DNA of 59,891 nucleotides. Origin: Bacteroidota bacterium. Lineage in GTDB: Bacteria > Bacteroidota > Bacteroidia > Chitinophagales > Chitinophagaceae. Below the pieces are notes generated by a model. It was not told where the DNA came from, did no database searches, and saw only the letters and a list, made by a program, of their open reading frames with translations. Made by a program: the position numbers and the translations under genes. Location: contig VGGU01000008.1 in the NCBI GenBank assembly GCA_016868475.1, positions 1 through 59,891 of the forward strand, written 5' to 3'. Positions 38,319 to 48,529 of the stretch are shown in pieces. Within the stretch, counting starts at the first letter, position 1, and every line of letters begins with the position of its first letter.

Positions 38319-39785
38319 TTACTTATTCAGTTTACTAATCCAGTTTCGAACTGTTTCTCGATCATCAAAATATTCCCTTACTCCTTTTACTTCCTGATAG
38401 GTCTCATGCCCTTTGCCAGCAACTAAAATGATATCCTGCGCGCGAGATAAGACCAGTGCTGTTTTAATTGCTTCTTCTCTATTTAAAATGGGGATATACT
38501 TTTTTTGATCTGCAGCAGGAATGCCTTGTTCCATATCCACTAAAATGGCCGCAGGATCTTCACTTCGTGGATTATCGCTCGTAAAAATCACTCGATCGCT
38601 ATGTGCGCAAACCACAGCAGCCATTAAGGGTCGTTTGGTTTTATCCCGATCTCCTCCACAACCTGTAACCGTAGTAATGAGTTGTTCCGGTTTTCTGAAT
38701 TGCTTGATTGTGCTCAATACATTCAATAATGCATCTGGTGTATGCGCATAGTCAACTATGACCATTATATTTTCAATAGGCGAAGCCATACATTCAAACC
38801 GTCCTGGCGCACCTACCAACTCGCTTAACGTGGTTAACACTGCTGTTTTTTCTAAACCAAGTGCAATTGCTGCAGCATAAACGGCTAAGAGATTGTAGGC
38901 ATTGAAGCTGCCAATTAATCGAAAATGTACTTGTACGTTGTCAACGTCTAATTGCAACCCGGCCAGGCTATTCTCCAGAATCTTGCCTTTGTGCTGAGCC
39001 ATTGTTTTTAGCGCATAGTAAATTTTCTTAGCCGGCGTATCCTGGAGCATTACCTTACCCCGCTTGTCATCTGCGTTGCTTACTGCAAAAGCCTGAGGAC
39101 TCAAATGGTCAAAGAAAGATTTTTTGACCTCTACGTAAGCTTCGAAGGTTTGATGATAATCCAGATGATCATGGGTTATATTACTAAATACACCCCCGGC
39201 AAATTGCAAACCAGCAATTCTGTGTTGATGAATAGCATGAGAACTAACTTCCATGAACACATGTGTACATCCTGCTTGCTTCATTTCACCCAGCAATGAT
39301 TGCAGCGCAATGGGGTCTGGTGTAGTATGTGTGGCGGCAAGGCTAGCTTTTCCAATTCTATTTTCTACCGTACTGATTAAACCACAGGTATATCCATGAT
39401 TTGTAAAAAGTTTATATAACAGAGTGGCTATAGTTGTTTTTCCATTGGTTCCTGTTACGCCTACCACTTTCATAAACGTGCTAGGCTCTCCAAAGAAACA
39501 GGCCGCTAATTTTCCGACTATTGTTGCCGTATTGTTCACCTGCACCCAGGTTGTGGTTGATGCAACATTGGGTTTGTCCTCACACAATATGGCAATGGCA
39601 CCTGCTGCAATGGCCTTTTCAATGAACGTATGTCCGTCCAGTTTTGTTCCTCGAACAGCAATGAATAGTGTTCCTTCTTTCACTTGTCGCGAATCCGTGG
39701 TGATCGAACGGATAATAATATCCGCAGACCCCTGCACTGTTATAGTGCTGATTCCTTGCAACAATTGATTCAGTTTCATATTCAT
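38319..39785 (-). CDS. murE: UDP-MurNAc-tripeptide synthetase MurE (meso-DAP type)
   Basis: MurE adds the third residue of the stem peptide. The 488-residue ligase shows GTNGKTT at 112-118, HTTPDP, and the substrate motif DNPR (in [10 protein letters not shown]) that marks meso-diaminopimelate enzymes, rather than the DDNPR-lacking lysine type. Two ATGs (39785 and 39779) are possible. The gene lies 7 nt from ftsI. Confidence 0.97.
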   Translation of the reverse strand: MNMKLNQLLQGISTITVQGSADIIIRSITTDSRQVKEGTLFIAVRGTKLDGHTFIEKAIAAGAIAILCEDKPNVASTTTWVQVNNTATIVGKLAACFFGEPSTFMKVVGVTGTNGKTTIATLLYKLFTNHGYTCGLISTVENRIGKASLAATHTTPDPIALQSLLGEMKQAGCTHVFMEVSSHAIHQHRIAGLQFAGGVFSNITHDHLDYHQTFEAYVEVKKSFFDHLSPQAFAVSNADDKRGKVMLQDTPAKKIYYALKTMAQHKGKILENSLAGLQLDVDNVQVHFRLIGSFNAYNLLAVYAAAIALGLEKTAVLTTLSELVGAPGRFECMASPIENIMVIVDYAHTPDALLNVLSTIKQFRKPEQLITTVTGCGGDRDKTKRPLMAAVVCAHSDRVIFTSDNPRSEDPAAILVDMEQGIPAADQKKYIPILNREEAIKTALVLSRAQDIILVAGKGHETYQEVKGVREYFDDRETVRNWISKLNK

Positions 39786-39792
39786 TTTACTA

Positions 39793-41925
39793 TCAACTTA
39801 ACTCCAGCACTATTTGTAAGGGCCTGTCTACGGCAGTCCCTGGTGGAATAGACTGTGTTATTATTTTTCCTTTTCCAATTACTGACACGCGCACACCCAT
39901 ATTTTCCAATAAGAACAAGGCATCTCTTAATGCCATGCCTTTTACATTTGGCATCACCTTATTTCTTATCGGTTGTGCTTTTACTACGGATCTGCCATTT
40001 TCTGCATAAGCCCTGCCCCAATCCTGCTGTTGTAAGGAATCAGTGTATCCTATGGAAAGCGCACGATAAATTTTTTGAATATCAGGAGCATACCCGGCAT
40101 AATAATAAATGGAACTATCCCGCTTTGATTCAACTTTAGAAGCATCTTTTCTTTCTACGTACAGTGCATAAGACTTCAATGCAATTTCCCGGAATACAGG
40201 CGCCGCAACAGTTCCTCCGTAGTGAGAAGCAGCAAAGGGTTTAGTGCGAACCACCACAATACATGAATATTGAGGCCGATCTGCAGGAAAATATCCTACA
40301 AAGGAAGCTTGGTATACACGGTCCTTGTATTTTATTGGCCCATCTGCTACCAATGCAGTACCTGTTTTACCAGCAACTGAAAAAGGCATTCCTTCAAATA
40401 CGCGTCGTGCAGTTCCTTCTGTTGTTACAGCTTCCATTGAAGCTCGCGCGGCAGCAATCACATCAGGCCTGCAAAGTTGACTTTCCAAAATAGTAGGAGT
40501 ATGTTCTTTTAAAACAATTCCTCCTTGTTGAATACGACTCACCAGATAAGGCTTCATCATTGTTCCTTCGTTAGCCACTGCGTTATATAATGTAAGTGTA
40601 TGCAAGGGACTTACCTGAAGAGCATACCCAAAACTCATCCACAGCATATTACCCAATGAGCTGCCCTTTTCATTTAGTGGCGCCATTCGAGGACGCGTTA
40701 CATCGTTCAAGTCAATAGAAGAGCGAGTATCCAATTGATAGCGATGTAAGTACTCTTTTAACTCAGTGGGATTTTTTCCAAAAGCTTTCAAGGCCAACCT
40801 GCTCATGCCAATGTTAGAACTATGAGAAAAACATTCTTGTACGCTTAAAAAAGGTTTTGGAGAACGCTCTGCGTCATAGACAAGTTTAGGGCCCACCATG
40901 GCCTTTCCCGCATTTCCAATTTCCACCTGATCAGAAATTTTACTGGTACCCTTTTCCAAAACAGCTAATAAAGTGGCCAGCTTAATGGTAGAACCCGGCT
41001 CTGTATTTCGTAGGGCATAGTTGTCGTTCTCCCAATAACTACCATCTGAAAGACGGCCTAAATTGGCAATAGATTTAATCTTTCCGGTAGCAGTTTCCAT
41101 AACAATGGCTGTTCCGTACAAGGCTTCACTTTGCAACATCATCCGCATCAATGCTGTTTCGGTTATTTCCTGCAAGCGTAAATCCAAAGTGGTATAAACA
41201 TCTTTGCCATGTTCGGGCTCTGTTTCATAGCCAGCAATAGGAATGGCCGCTCCACCTGCCACAAATCGAACCAACTTCTGTCCCTCTCTTCCACTAAGTA
41301 TGGTATCAAAGCTTTTTTCAATACCTACATTTTGTTTTTTCACTTTTCCATCGCTGGTCAGGTATTCTCTCGATAAACCAATGGTACGTCCAGCTAACAG
41401 TCCAAATGGAACTAAGCGCTTGCTGTTTGTCTCTACGATCACTCCACTTCGATTAGGTCCTAAACGAACCAATGGCAGCGCTCTGAATAATTTATACTGA
41501 GCAAAACTGAGTTTCTTTTTTAGCGGGTAGTACCTGGATTTCTTTCCCCAAGCTTTAACTATATCCTCTCGATAGGCGGTAGCAGACTTATCCTTAAATA
41601 AACCCGATAAGGCCAATGCGAAGGAGTCAATGTTCTCTTTGAATCGTTTTCCTTTTTTCTCTCTCAAGCCGTCTGCACAGAAATCTAAATAAATATCAAA
41701 AGTGGGAATAGACGTACTAAGAAATTGTCCATCCTCACTATAGATGGTTCCCCGTTGGGCATCGAGTGTAACAAAGCGCTGATGAAGACTATCACTCATC
41801 TTACGCCAATAGTCTCCTTCAAACCGCTGAATATAAAATGCCCTGCCCATCACCAGCCCTCCTAAAAGGGTTAGTCCAATGAATGAGATATACACTCTCC
41901 ACAATATGTCCCGTTTTACTTCCAC
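39793..41925 (-). CDS. ftsI: Penicillin-binding protein FtsI with PASTA domain
   Basis: The septal transpeptidase that cross-links peptidoglycan during division. The 710 residues include a membrane anchor (about 12-32), a dimerisation region, and the transpeptidase with Ser312 in STIK, SSN at 369-371 and KTG at 520-522. One PASTA domain closes the protein (about 655-710, MPNVKGMALRDALFLLENMG). The PASTA domain makes it look like SpoVD/PBP2X more than E. coli FtsI. The start is GTG at 41925. Confidence 0.95.
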   Translation of the reverse strand: MEVKRDILWRVYISFIGLTLLGGLVMGRAFYIQRFEGDYWRKMSDSLHQRFVTLDAQRGTIYSEDGQFLSTSIPTFDIYLDFCADGLREKKGKRFKENIDSFALALSGLFKDKSATAYREDIVKAWGKKSRYYPLKKKLSFAQYKLFRALPLVRLGPNRSGVIVETNSKRLVPFGLLAGRTIGLSREYLTSDGKVKKQNVGIEKSFDTILSGREGQKLVRFVAGGAAIPIAGYETEPEHGKDVYTTLDLRLQEITETALMRMMLQSEALYGTAIVMETATGKIKSIANLGRLSDGSYWENDNYALRNTEPGSTIKLATLLAVLEKGTSKISDQVEIGNAGKAMVGPKLVYDAERSPKPFLSVQECFSHSSNIGMSRLALKAFGKNPTELKEYLHRYQLDTRSSIDLNDVTRPRMAPLNEKGSSLGNMLWMSFGYALQVSPLHTLTLYNAVANEGTMMKPYLVSRIQQGGIVLKEHTPTILESQLCRPDVIAAARASMEAVTTEGTARRVFEGMPFSVAGKTGTALVADGPIKYKDRVYQASFVGYFPADRPQYSCIVVVRTKPFAASHYGGTVAAPVFREIALKSYALYVERKDASKVESKRDSSIYYYAGYAPDIQKIYRALSIGYTDSLQQQDWGRAYAENGRSVVKAQPIRNKVMPNVKGMALRDALFLLENMGVRVSVIGKGKIITQSIPPGTAVDRPLQIVLELS

Positions 41926-41931
41926 TTTTTT

Positions 41932-42270
41932 TTATTCAGCTTTTGATTGACTACTGTCTACCAATATTGTTGGGGGTACAATCAACTCCTTCAATCCCAA
42001 AGGCTCAACGGCCCTCATTAACTCACTTTGCTTGCTACTTGCAATCAGTTCGCCCTTTATTGTTTTATACTCATAACTCAACTCCTTCACCGCTCGCTCT
42101 GTTTTATTGATATCTCGGATAGTTTTATTGGCATGATGTCCGTTATAGATATAGCAAACAGCTAAGAAGGATAGAAACAATAAAAATGGAACCTGCTGCA
42201 CAATGGAATGGTAATTCAGCAAGCGTTTCCAGTTTGATTTATTGTTGTCTATTTTTTTTTCTGTTGTCAT
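41932..42270 (-). CDS. ftsL: FtsL-like cell division protein
   Basis: A 112-residue bitopic protein: cytoplasmic tail (about 1-25), one membrane segment (about 26-46) and a short coiled-coil-like periplasmic helix (about 50-85). This is the FtsL layout, and the gene sits at the ftsL position between rsmH and ftsI. Sequence identity to proteobacterial FtsL is not expected; it fits the Bacteroidota FtsL-like family. Confidence 0.85.
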   Translation of the reverse strand: MTTEKKIDNNKSNWKRLLNYHSIVQQVPFLLFLSFLAVCYIYNGHHANKTIRDINKTERAVKELSYEYKTIKGELIASSKQSELMRAVEPLGLKELIVPPTILVDSSQSKAE

Positions 42271-42288
42271 GTTATACGTTATCGATAC

Positions 42289-43194
42289 TCAACATTTTTC
42301 TGCAACCCGAAGCTTTGCACTACGGGAGCGAGGATTTTGCAGTTGCTCCTCTTCACTGGCCACCAACGGTTTTTTATACGTCAATTTCCATTGTTGTTGC
42401 ACTGGAGCAGAAATAAAAGGATTGTCAGGTAATTCCTCCAATGAACCCCGTTTAAAAAATTGTTTAACCACTCGATCTTCTCCTGAATGAAAAGTGATAA
42501 TCGCAGCGCGTCCGCCAGTTTTGATAATAGCAGGCAATTGCGTCAATAGCTCTTGAAGTGCTCCCATCTCATCATTGACCACTATTCGTAAGGCTTGAAA
42601 TACCTGGGCAAAGTATTTGTTTGGATTTCCTTTTACTGCTTCGTGCAGGGCTTGTTTAAATCCCTCTATGGTTTGTAGTGATTGCGATTGTCTTACTTGT
42701 ACTATGGTTCGTGCCAGTGTTTTTGCATTGGTCACTTCCCCATACTTTTCAAAGAGTTTATGCAGTGCCTGCTCGCTGTAGGTTTCCACGATTTCATAGG
42801 CTGTAAGGGATAAACGACAATCCATTCGCATATCCAACGCAGCGTCATATCGAGTTGAAAACCCGCGCTCCCCTGCATCAAGTTGATGGCTGCTAACTCC
42901 AAGATCCGCTAACAACCCATCCACTTCTTTGATCTTGTGCAGGCGAAGAAATCGTTGCACATGTCGGAAGTTTTCAGGCACAAACAACAACCTTTCATCC
43001 GAGGGAAGATTTCTGCGGGCGTCTTCATCCTGGTCAAAGGCAATCAATTTGCCGGTGGGTCCTAGCTTTTCAAGAATAGCTTTTGCATGTCCACCACCGC
43101 CAAAAGTGCAATCCACATACACGCCATCAGGTTGGATGTTAAGTGCTTCAATTACTTCGCGGAGCAGAACGGGTATGTGATACGCTGACTGCAC
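42289..43194 (-). CDS. rsmH: 16S rRNA m4C1402 methyltransferase
   Basis: RsmH (MraW) methylates C1402 of 16S rRNA using S-adenosylmethionine. The 301-residue protein has the SAM-binding VDCTFGGGGHAKAIL at about 23-37, LADLGVSSHQLD, and ITFHSGEDRVVK. The family motif FHSLEDR reads FHSGEDR here. The start is GTG at 43194. It lies 9 nt after mraZ. Confidence 0.96.
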   Translation of the reverse strand: MQSAYHIPVLLREVIEALNIQPDGVYVDCTFGGGGHAKAILEKLGPTGKLIAFDQDEDARRNLPSDERLLFVPENFRHVQRFLRLHKIKEVDGLLADLGVSSHQLDAGERGFSTRYDAALDMRMDCRLSLTAYEIVETYSEQALHKLFEKYGEVTNAKTLARTIVQVRQSQSLQTIEGFKQALHEAVKGNPNKYFAQVFQALRIVVNDEMGALQELLTQLPAIIKTGGRAAIITFHSGEDRVVKQFFKRGSLEELPDNPFISAPVQQQWKLTYKKPLVASEEEQLQNPRSRSAKLRVAEKC

Positions 43195-43203
43195 CGTTTA
43201 CTA

Positions 43204-43662
43204 TCAATTCAAGTTTCCACCTCCCATCACATCCTTTCCCAAATCACTGAAAGCATCAGAAGAAAAGGAGTCAAAGAACTTTTTGTACTTATTACTATCC
43301 CAGATTTCCATTTTGTTGCCGGCAGCTGCAATGACAATGTCTTTTTCAAGTCCAGCATATGCCTTTAAGTTTGGCGGAAGCAGAATTCTTCCAGCCGTGT
43401 CTGGTTCCACAAACGTGGCTCCATTTAAAAAAGCTCTTCTGAATTCGCGTTGTTTTGGGTTAAATTCATTCAGACCCTTAATTTTCTCAAAGAGAGGTTC
43501 CCACTCTTTTAAAGTGTAAAGCGCCAAGCACTGTTCAAAACCACGGTTGATCACAAAACGGTTCAATTCCTCTTCAGCCACCTGCCTCTTAAAACCGGCA
43601 GGAAGCAGAAAGCGACCCTTTGCGTCCAACGTAGCCTCAAATTCTCCAAGGAAACCTATCAT
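43204..43662 (-). CDS. mraZ: Transcriptional regulator MraZ
   Basis: MraZ is the first gene of the dcw cluster and represses it in E. coli. The 152-residue protein has two SpoVT/AbrB-like halves with GEFEATLDAKGRFLLPAGFK near the N terminus and TAGRILLPPNLKAYAGL in the second half. No regular array of TGGG boxes is visible upstream, so autoregulation by the E. coli mechanism is not supported. A CAAAATAA stretch on the plus strand (TTATTTTG on the minus) at 43700-43707 is a weak -7 candidate. Confidence 0.95.
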   Translation of the reverse strand: MIGFLGEFEATLDAKGRFLLPAGFKRQVAEEELNRFVINRGFEQCLALYTLKEWEPLFEKIKGLNEFNPKQREFRRAFLNGATFVEPDTAGRILLPPNLKAYAGLEKDIVIAAAGNKMEIWDSNKYKKFFDSFSSDAFSDLGKDVMGGGNLN

Positions 43663-43839
43663 TATCAGCGATTTGAATAGTTTTTTTTAATTATTGACAC
43701 AAAATAACACTTTTTCCCACCTTGGACCCGCTTTTACATATTCTATATTTATCCCCAATACGTAACAAGCTGAAATCCTTTGTAGCAAAGGGTTTCATCA
43801 GGTGGGAATATATTATCCCAATTTTAGATGTTAATTACC

Positions 43840-43858
43840 TGTGGATAGCTGTGGATAA
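43840..43858 (-). promoter_or_regulatory. Pair of DnaA boxes between mraZ and queA
   Basis: TGTGGATAA at 43850-43858 is the exact complement of the consensus box TTATCCACA. TGTGGATAG at 43840-43848 has one mismatch. They are 10 bp apart in the same orientation, about one helical turn. TTATCCCCA at 43749-43757 and TTATTGACA at 43691-43699 are weaker relatives. The whole 258-bp region is non-coding and otherwise holds only the queA and mraZ promoters. Confidence 0.6.
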
Positions 43859-43891
43859 GCAGTGCCTGACCCAAAAAATGCCAATTTTTAC

Positions 43892-43899
43892 GACCTTTG
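43892..43899 (+). promoter_or_regulatory. Likely -7 promoter box of queA
   Basis: GACCTTTG has one mismatch to TAnnTTTG and ends 21 nt before the queA ATG. The in-frame TTG at 43897 lies inside it, which supports the ATG at 43921 as the start. Confidence 0.45.
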
Positions 43900-43920
43900 C
43901 AGCCCACAACAGTTAGTTGT

Positions 43921-45138
43921 ATGAGTGATAATCCCCGCAATCTGCAGATTGCAGCTTTTGATTACCCGCTACCCGCGGAAAAAATTGCAGCTTATCCCTT
44001 GGAGAATAGGGATCAGTCTCGTTTGTTGCAATTCAAGAATAAACAAATTTCAGACCATTACTTTTGTGAGTTGCCCAATGAAATTCCCTCCAATGCATGG
44101 CTTGTTTTCAATGAAACCAAAGTAGTTCCAGCCAGATTGATTTTTGAAAAAAATACAGGAGGTCGCATTGAAGTATTTTGCCTAGAACCCGCGGCCGAAT
44201 TGGGAGATATGCACCAAGCGCTTTCCCATACACAAACTGTTATGATCCATTGTCTGGTAGGAGGTGCTTCTAAATGGAAAAAAGGAACAGTGCTTAGGCA
44301 GGAAAAAGAGGGTATTCAATTGTATGCAGAGCTAAAAACAAAGGAGCAAGATTCATTTGTGCTTTCTTTTTCCTGGCAATCTGCGTACCATACGTTTGCT
44401 GAAATACTAACCGTTTTTGGTCAAACACCATTGCCCCCTTACTTAAAAAGAGAGGTTGTTGCAGCAGATGCATCTCGATACCAAACCGTGTATGCAACAA
44501 AAGAAGGTTCGGTAGCAGCACCCACTGCGGGCTTACACTTTACACCGGCAATCATGCAAGAGTTAGACAAGCGTTCAATAGTCAAAACACAAGTGATTTT
44601 ACATGTGGGAGCCGGAACGTTTAAGCCAGTCAAAGCCTTAACACTATCGGATCATCAGATGCATTATGAGTGGATAGAAGTATCTCTGGAATTTTTAAAA
44701 ACCTGGCAATCACGTGTGCATCAACCTTTGATAGCAGTGGGAACCACCTCATTGCGAACAGTAGAGTCCTTGTATTGGATAGGCGTGAAAATAATGAATA
44801 CGCAGGCGGATTCAGTTCCTACATTATCACAATGGGAACCCTATCAACTGGATGCAGGGTCCATTTCTGTTCAAGAAGCATTGGCTAATCTCATTCAATG
44901 GATGGAAGTAAAAAAACTAGATCGGCTTGTTACACAAACTGGTTTATTGATTGCACCCGGTTATACTATCAAAACCTGTAGTGGTCTAATTACCAATTTT
45001 CATCAGCCCCGTTCTACTTTACTACTATTAATTGCTGCGTTGGTTGGCGAAGATTGGAAAAAAATATATAGCTATGCGCTGGAAAATAACTATCGCTTTT
45101 TAAGCTATGGAGATAGCAGTTTGCTTTGGAAAAGTTAA
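43921..45138 (+). CDS. queA: S-adenosylmethionine:tRNA ribosyltransferase-isomerase
   Basis: QueA builds epoxyqueuosine on tRNA from 7-aminomethyl-7-deazaguanine and the ribosyl group of SAM. The 405-residue protein has FDYPLPAEKIAAYPLENRDQ near the start, LVFNETKVVPARL, SVAAPTAGLHFT, and LHVGAGTFKPV. It is longer than the usual 340-350. The ATG at 43921 is preferred over TTG at 43897. Its stop lies 4 nt from the convergent kinase gene. Confidence 0.95.
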   Translation: MSDNPRNLQIAAFDYPLPAEKIAAYPLENRDQSRLLQFKNKQISDHYFCELPNEIPSNAWLVFNETKVVPARLIFEKNTGGRIEVFCLEPAAELGDMHQALSHTQTVMIHCLVGGASKWKKGTVLRQEKEGIQLYAELKTKEQDSFVLSFSWQSAYHTFAEILTVFGQTPLPPYLKREVVAADASRYQTVYATKEGSVAAPTAGLHFTPAIMQELDKRSIVKTQVILHVGAGTFKPVKALTLSDHQMHYEWIEVSLEFLKTWQSRVHQPLIAVGTTSLRTVESLYWIGVKIMNTQADSVPTLSQWEPYQLDAGSISVQEALANLIQWMEVKKLDRLVTQTGLLIAPGYTIKTCSGLITNFHQPRSTLLLLIAALVGEDWKKIYSYALENNYRFLSYGDSSLLWKS

Positions 45139-45142
45139 CCTA

Positions 45143-46492
45143 TCACTTAGTCAATTGCAAGGGCAACTCTAGAATAAAGGTGCTGCCACTACCAACGGTG
45201 CTGTCCGCATGTATTTTTCCACCCATGGCCTCAGTGACACTTTTCACATAACTAAGTCCAAGACCAAATCCTTTTACATTGTGACGGTTACCGGTATGCG
45301 CTCTGTAAAATTTCTCAAATATTCGTTTTAAGGTATCTCGATTCATCCCTATGCCATTGTCTTCTATACGGAGCTGGATATAACGGCCCTTATCATTTGT
45401 TTCAATCTGTATTAAAGGAGGTACTTGCTCCTTGGCATATTTAATAGCATTGTCTATCAAATTAGTAAGCAAATTGAAAAGATGAACCTCGTCCGCTACT
45501 ATTTTGTCGTTGGGTGCCTTAAAGAATAAGTTGATATGTCCTCCGGTGTGATCGAGTTGTAACTTAAAATTATCTACAACGTTTTGTATTATGGAATGAA
45601 CGGCAATGGGTTTTAAATTTAGCTGCACCTCACCCTTATCGAGTTGTGAAGCCTTTAAAATAGTTTCCACCTGTTTATTCATTCGCAGATTTTCTTCCTT
45701 GATAATATCACTGAAGTAGCGCATTTTATGTTGATTCTGAATAACCTTTTCATTTTGCATGGCGTCTACCGCTAAGGAAATGGTGGCTAGGGGCGTTTTA
45801 AATTCGTGCGTCATGTTGTTAATGAAATCGGTTTTCATTTCTCCGATCTTTTTCTGCCGAATCATGGTGCGAATAGTAAAATAAAAAACAGCTAGAATAG
45901 CTAGGGTAAATAAAATTGAAGCGGCAATATTCCAGCGTAATGAACGAAGCACAATATCCTTGATTCCCGGAACCGCCACAAAGAGTAGCTCATTGACCCC
46001 AATAGCTTCTCCCATAAGACCTGTTGAAGCAGGTTGTCGCAAGCCTCGTATGGTAAAATAATTATGGATGGTATCCTCAAATACCTGAAAAAATCGTGGA
46101 GAGGTTTTTTCAAAAAGATTATTTCCGAGAGGACCCAGTGTAGCAATTCCAAATTCAAAAGAAACGCCCTTCAGCTCAAATTGCCGAAAGGCCTTTTCAA
46201 AACGTTTCTGTATATCGGCGCTGGTGTGCCTGCTTGCCACAGTTGGTGCAACAAAAAAATCCCAGCCCATCCCTTCAATTAGCCCCCTTTTTTTAAGCGT
46301 AGTACCCGGAGTGTATGAGTTAGGAAGATCCACAAGTTGCTCTGCAACCAACATTGCCGCTTCCCCTACCCGATGCTTGATCTGTTCTTCACGTAATAAA
46401 ACCATGTTCTTGATCCAGGAAACCTGAATAAGAATGATCCCCATTAAAGAAAGACTGATGAGCAGGGTGATAGGAGCAAATACTTTTTTCAC
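45143..46492 (-). CDS. Sensor histidine kinase without adjacent response regulator
   Basis: A 449-residue membrane kinase. Membrane segments at about 7-26 and 187-207 enclose a 160-residue periplasmic sensor domain. The dimerisation/phosphoacceptor box NNMTHEFKTPLATI contains His229. The catalytic part has NAIKYAKE, EDNGIGM and GFGLGLSYVKSV. The start is GTG at 46492, needed to keep the first membrane segment. The layout resembles RprX-type kinases of Bacteroidota, but no regulator gene is nearby. The atpC terminator separates it from the ATP synthase genes. Confidence 0.92.
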   Translation of the reverse strand: MKKVFAPITLLISLSLMGIILIQVSWIKNMVLLREEQIKHRVGEAAMLVAEQLVDLPNSYTPGTTLKKRGLIEGMGWDFFVAPTVASRHTSADIQKRFEKAFRQFELKGVSFEFGIATLGPLGNNLFEKTSPRFFQVFEDTIHNYFTIRGLRQPASTGLMGEAIGVNELLFVAVPGIKDIVLRSLRWNIAASILFTLAILAVFYFTIRTMIRQKKIGEMKTDFINNMTHEFKTPLATISLAVDAMQNEKVIQNQHKMRYFSDIIKEENLRMNKQVETILKASQLDKGEVQLNLKPIAVHSIIQNVVDNFKLQLDHTGGHINLFFKAPNDKIVADEVHLFNLLTNLIDNAIKYAKEQVPPLIQIETNDKGRYIQLRIEDNGIGMNRDTLKRIFEKFYRAHTGNRHNVKGFGLGLSYVKSVTEAMGGKIHADSTVGSGSTFILELPLQLTK

Positions 46493-46564
46493 AAGGAATA
46501 AAAATACAACCTCTAGAAGCAGTGATCGAAAATATTATCGGGCATTCACATTTATTTAACGTAC

Positions 46565-46593
46565 AAAAAAACCCTTGTTTTTCAACAAGGGTT
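46565..46593 (-). terminator. Rho-independent terminator of atpDC
   Basis: A perfect 10-bp inverted repeat AACCCTTGTT (46570-46579) and AACAAGGGTT (46584-46593), with loop TTTC. On the minus strand it is followed by a T-run (46571-46565). It stands 23 bp past the atpC stop and 73 bp before the kinase start. Confidence 0.9.
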
Positions 46594-46615
46594 CGCAAAT
46601 TCAATACAGTTTTTA

Positions 46616-46870
46616 TTATAACTCCGATCCGCCTTCTACCAATACCGTAACGCGGTTATTTAACACTTCCACAAATCCGCCCTGGATGGAAAATCGAGCC
46701 AGATCATTTTGCTTATCACGCAGTACTTTAATGGTTCCTGCTTGAAGGGCGCTAATTAACGGAGCATGCTTTTCCAACACTTCAAATGATCCAGTGAGAC
46801 CCGGCATTTGCACGCCATAGGCATCGCCACTAAATAATTTTTTTTCAGGTGTCAGAATCTCAACTGTCAT
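46616..46870 (-). CDS. atpC: ATP synthase epsilon subunit, short form
   Basis: The 84-residue protein covers only the N-terminal beta-sandwich that binds the gamma subunit and c-ring (MTVEILTPEKKLFSGDAYGVQMPGL in two parts, then FEVLEKHAPLISAL). The two-helix C-terminal domain that inhibits ATP hydrolysis in E. coli and Bacillus, about 50 more residues, is absent. No frameshifted remnant follows before the terminator. It starts 11 nt after atpD. Confidence 0.95.
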   Translation of the reverse strand: MTVEILTPEKKLFSGDAYGVQMPGLTGSFEVLEKHAPLISALQAGTIKVLRDKQNDLARFSIQGGFVEVLNNRVTVLVEGGSEL

Positions 46871-46881
46871 ATCCGTTCAGT

Positions 46882-48396
<1,515 letters not shown>

Positions 48397-48429
48397 TCAG
48401 GGTTAGATTAACCCCGCGATTTCAGGCCG

Positions 48430-48437
48430 CAAAGGTA
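48430..48437 (-). promoter_or_regulatory. -7 promoter box of atpDC
   Basis: On the minus strand 48437-48430 reads TACCTTTG, a perfect TAnnTTTG match. Transcription would start near 48426, leaving a leader of about 45 nt. No TTTG is found at the -33 spacing. Confidence 0.6.
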
Positions 48438-48517
48438 GGGGCAGGAAGGGAAAAAATGAAAAGAAAAATTGACAAAAACTGACGTATTGAAATCACGATT
48501 GGCAGGGCCCGCTTTCC

Positions 48518-48525
48518 TACATTTG
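48518..48525 (+). promoter_or_regulatory. -7 promoter box of the acyltransferase-like gene
   Basis: TACATTTG matches TAnnTTTG exactly and ends 4 nt before the ATG at 48530, implying a leaderless mRNA. ATTG at 48498-48501 is 16 bp upstream, a poor -33 fit. Confidence 0.6.
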
Positions 48526-48529
48526 CCTC

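Noticed and set aside
43663-43830. MraZ-type TGGG box array upstream of mraZ
   Set aside because: TGGG/CCCA occurs at 43716, 43754, 43803 and 43817 but in mixed orientation and without the regular 10-bp spacing of known MraZ sites.
43722-43916. 64-codon frame in the mraZ-queA intergenic region
   Set aside because: Starts with TTG, runs through the DnaA boxes and the queA promoter, and has no protein-like conservation signal that I can see.
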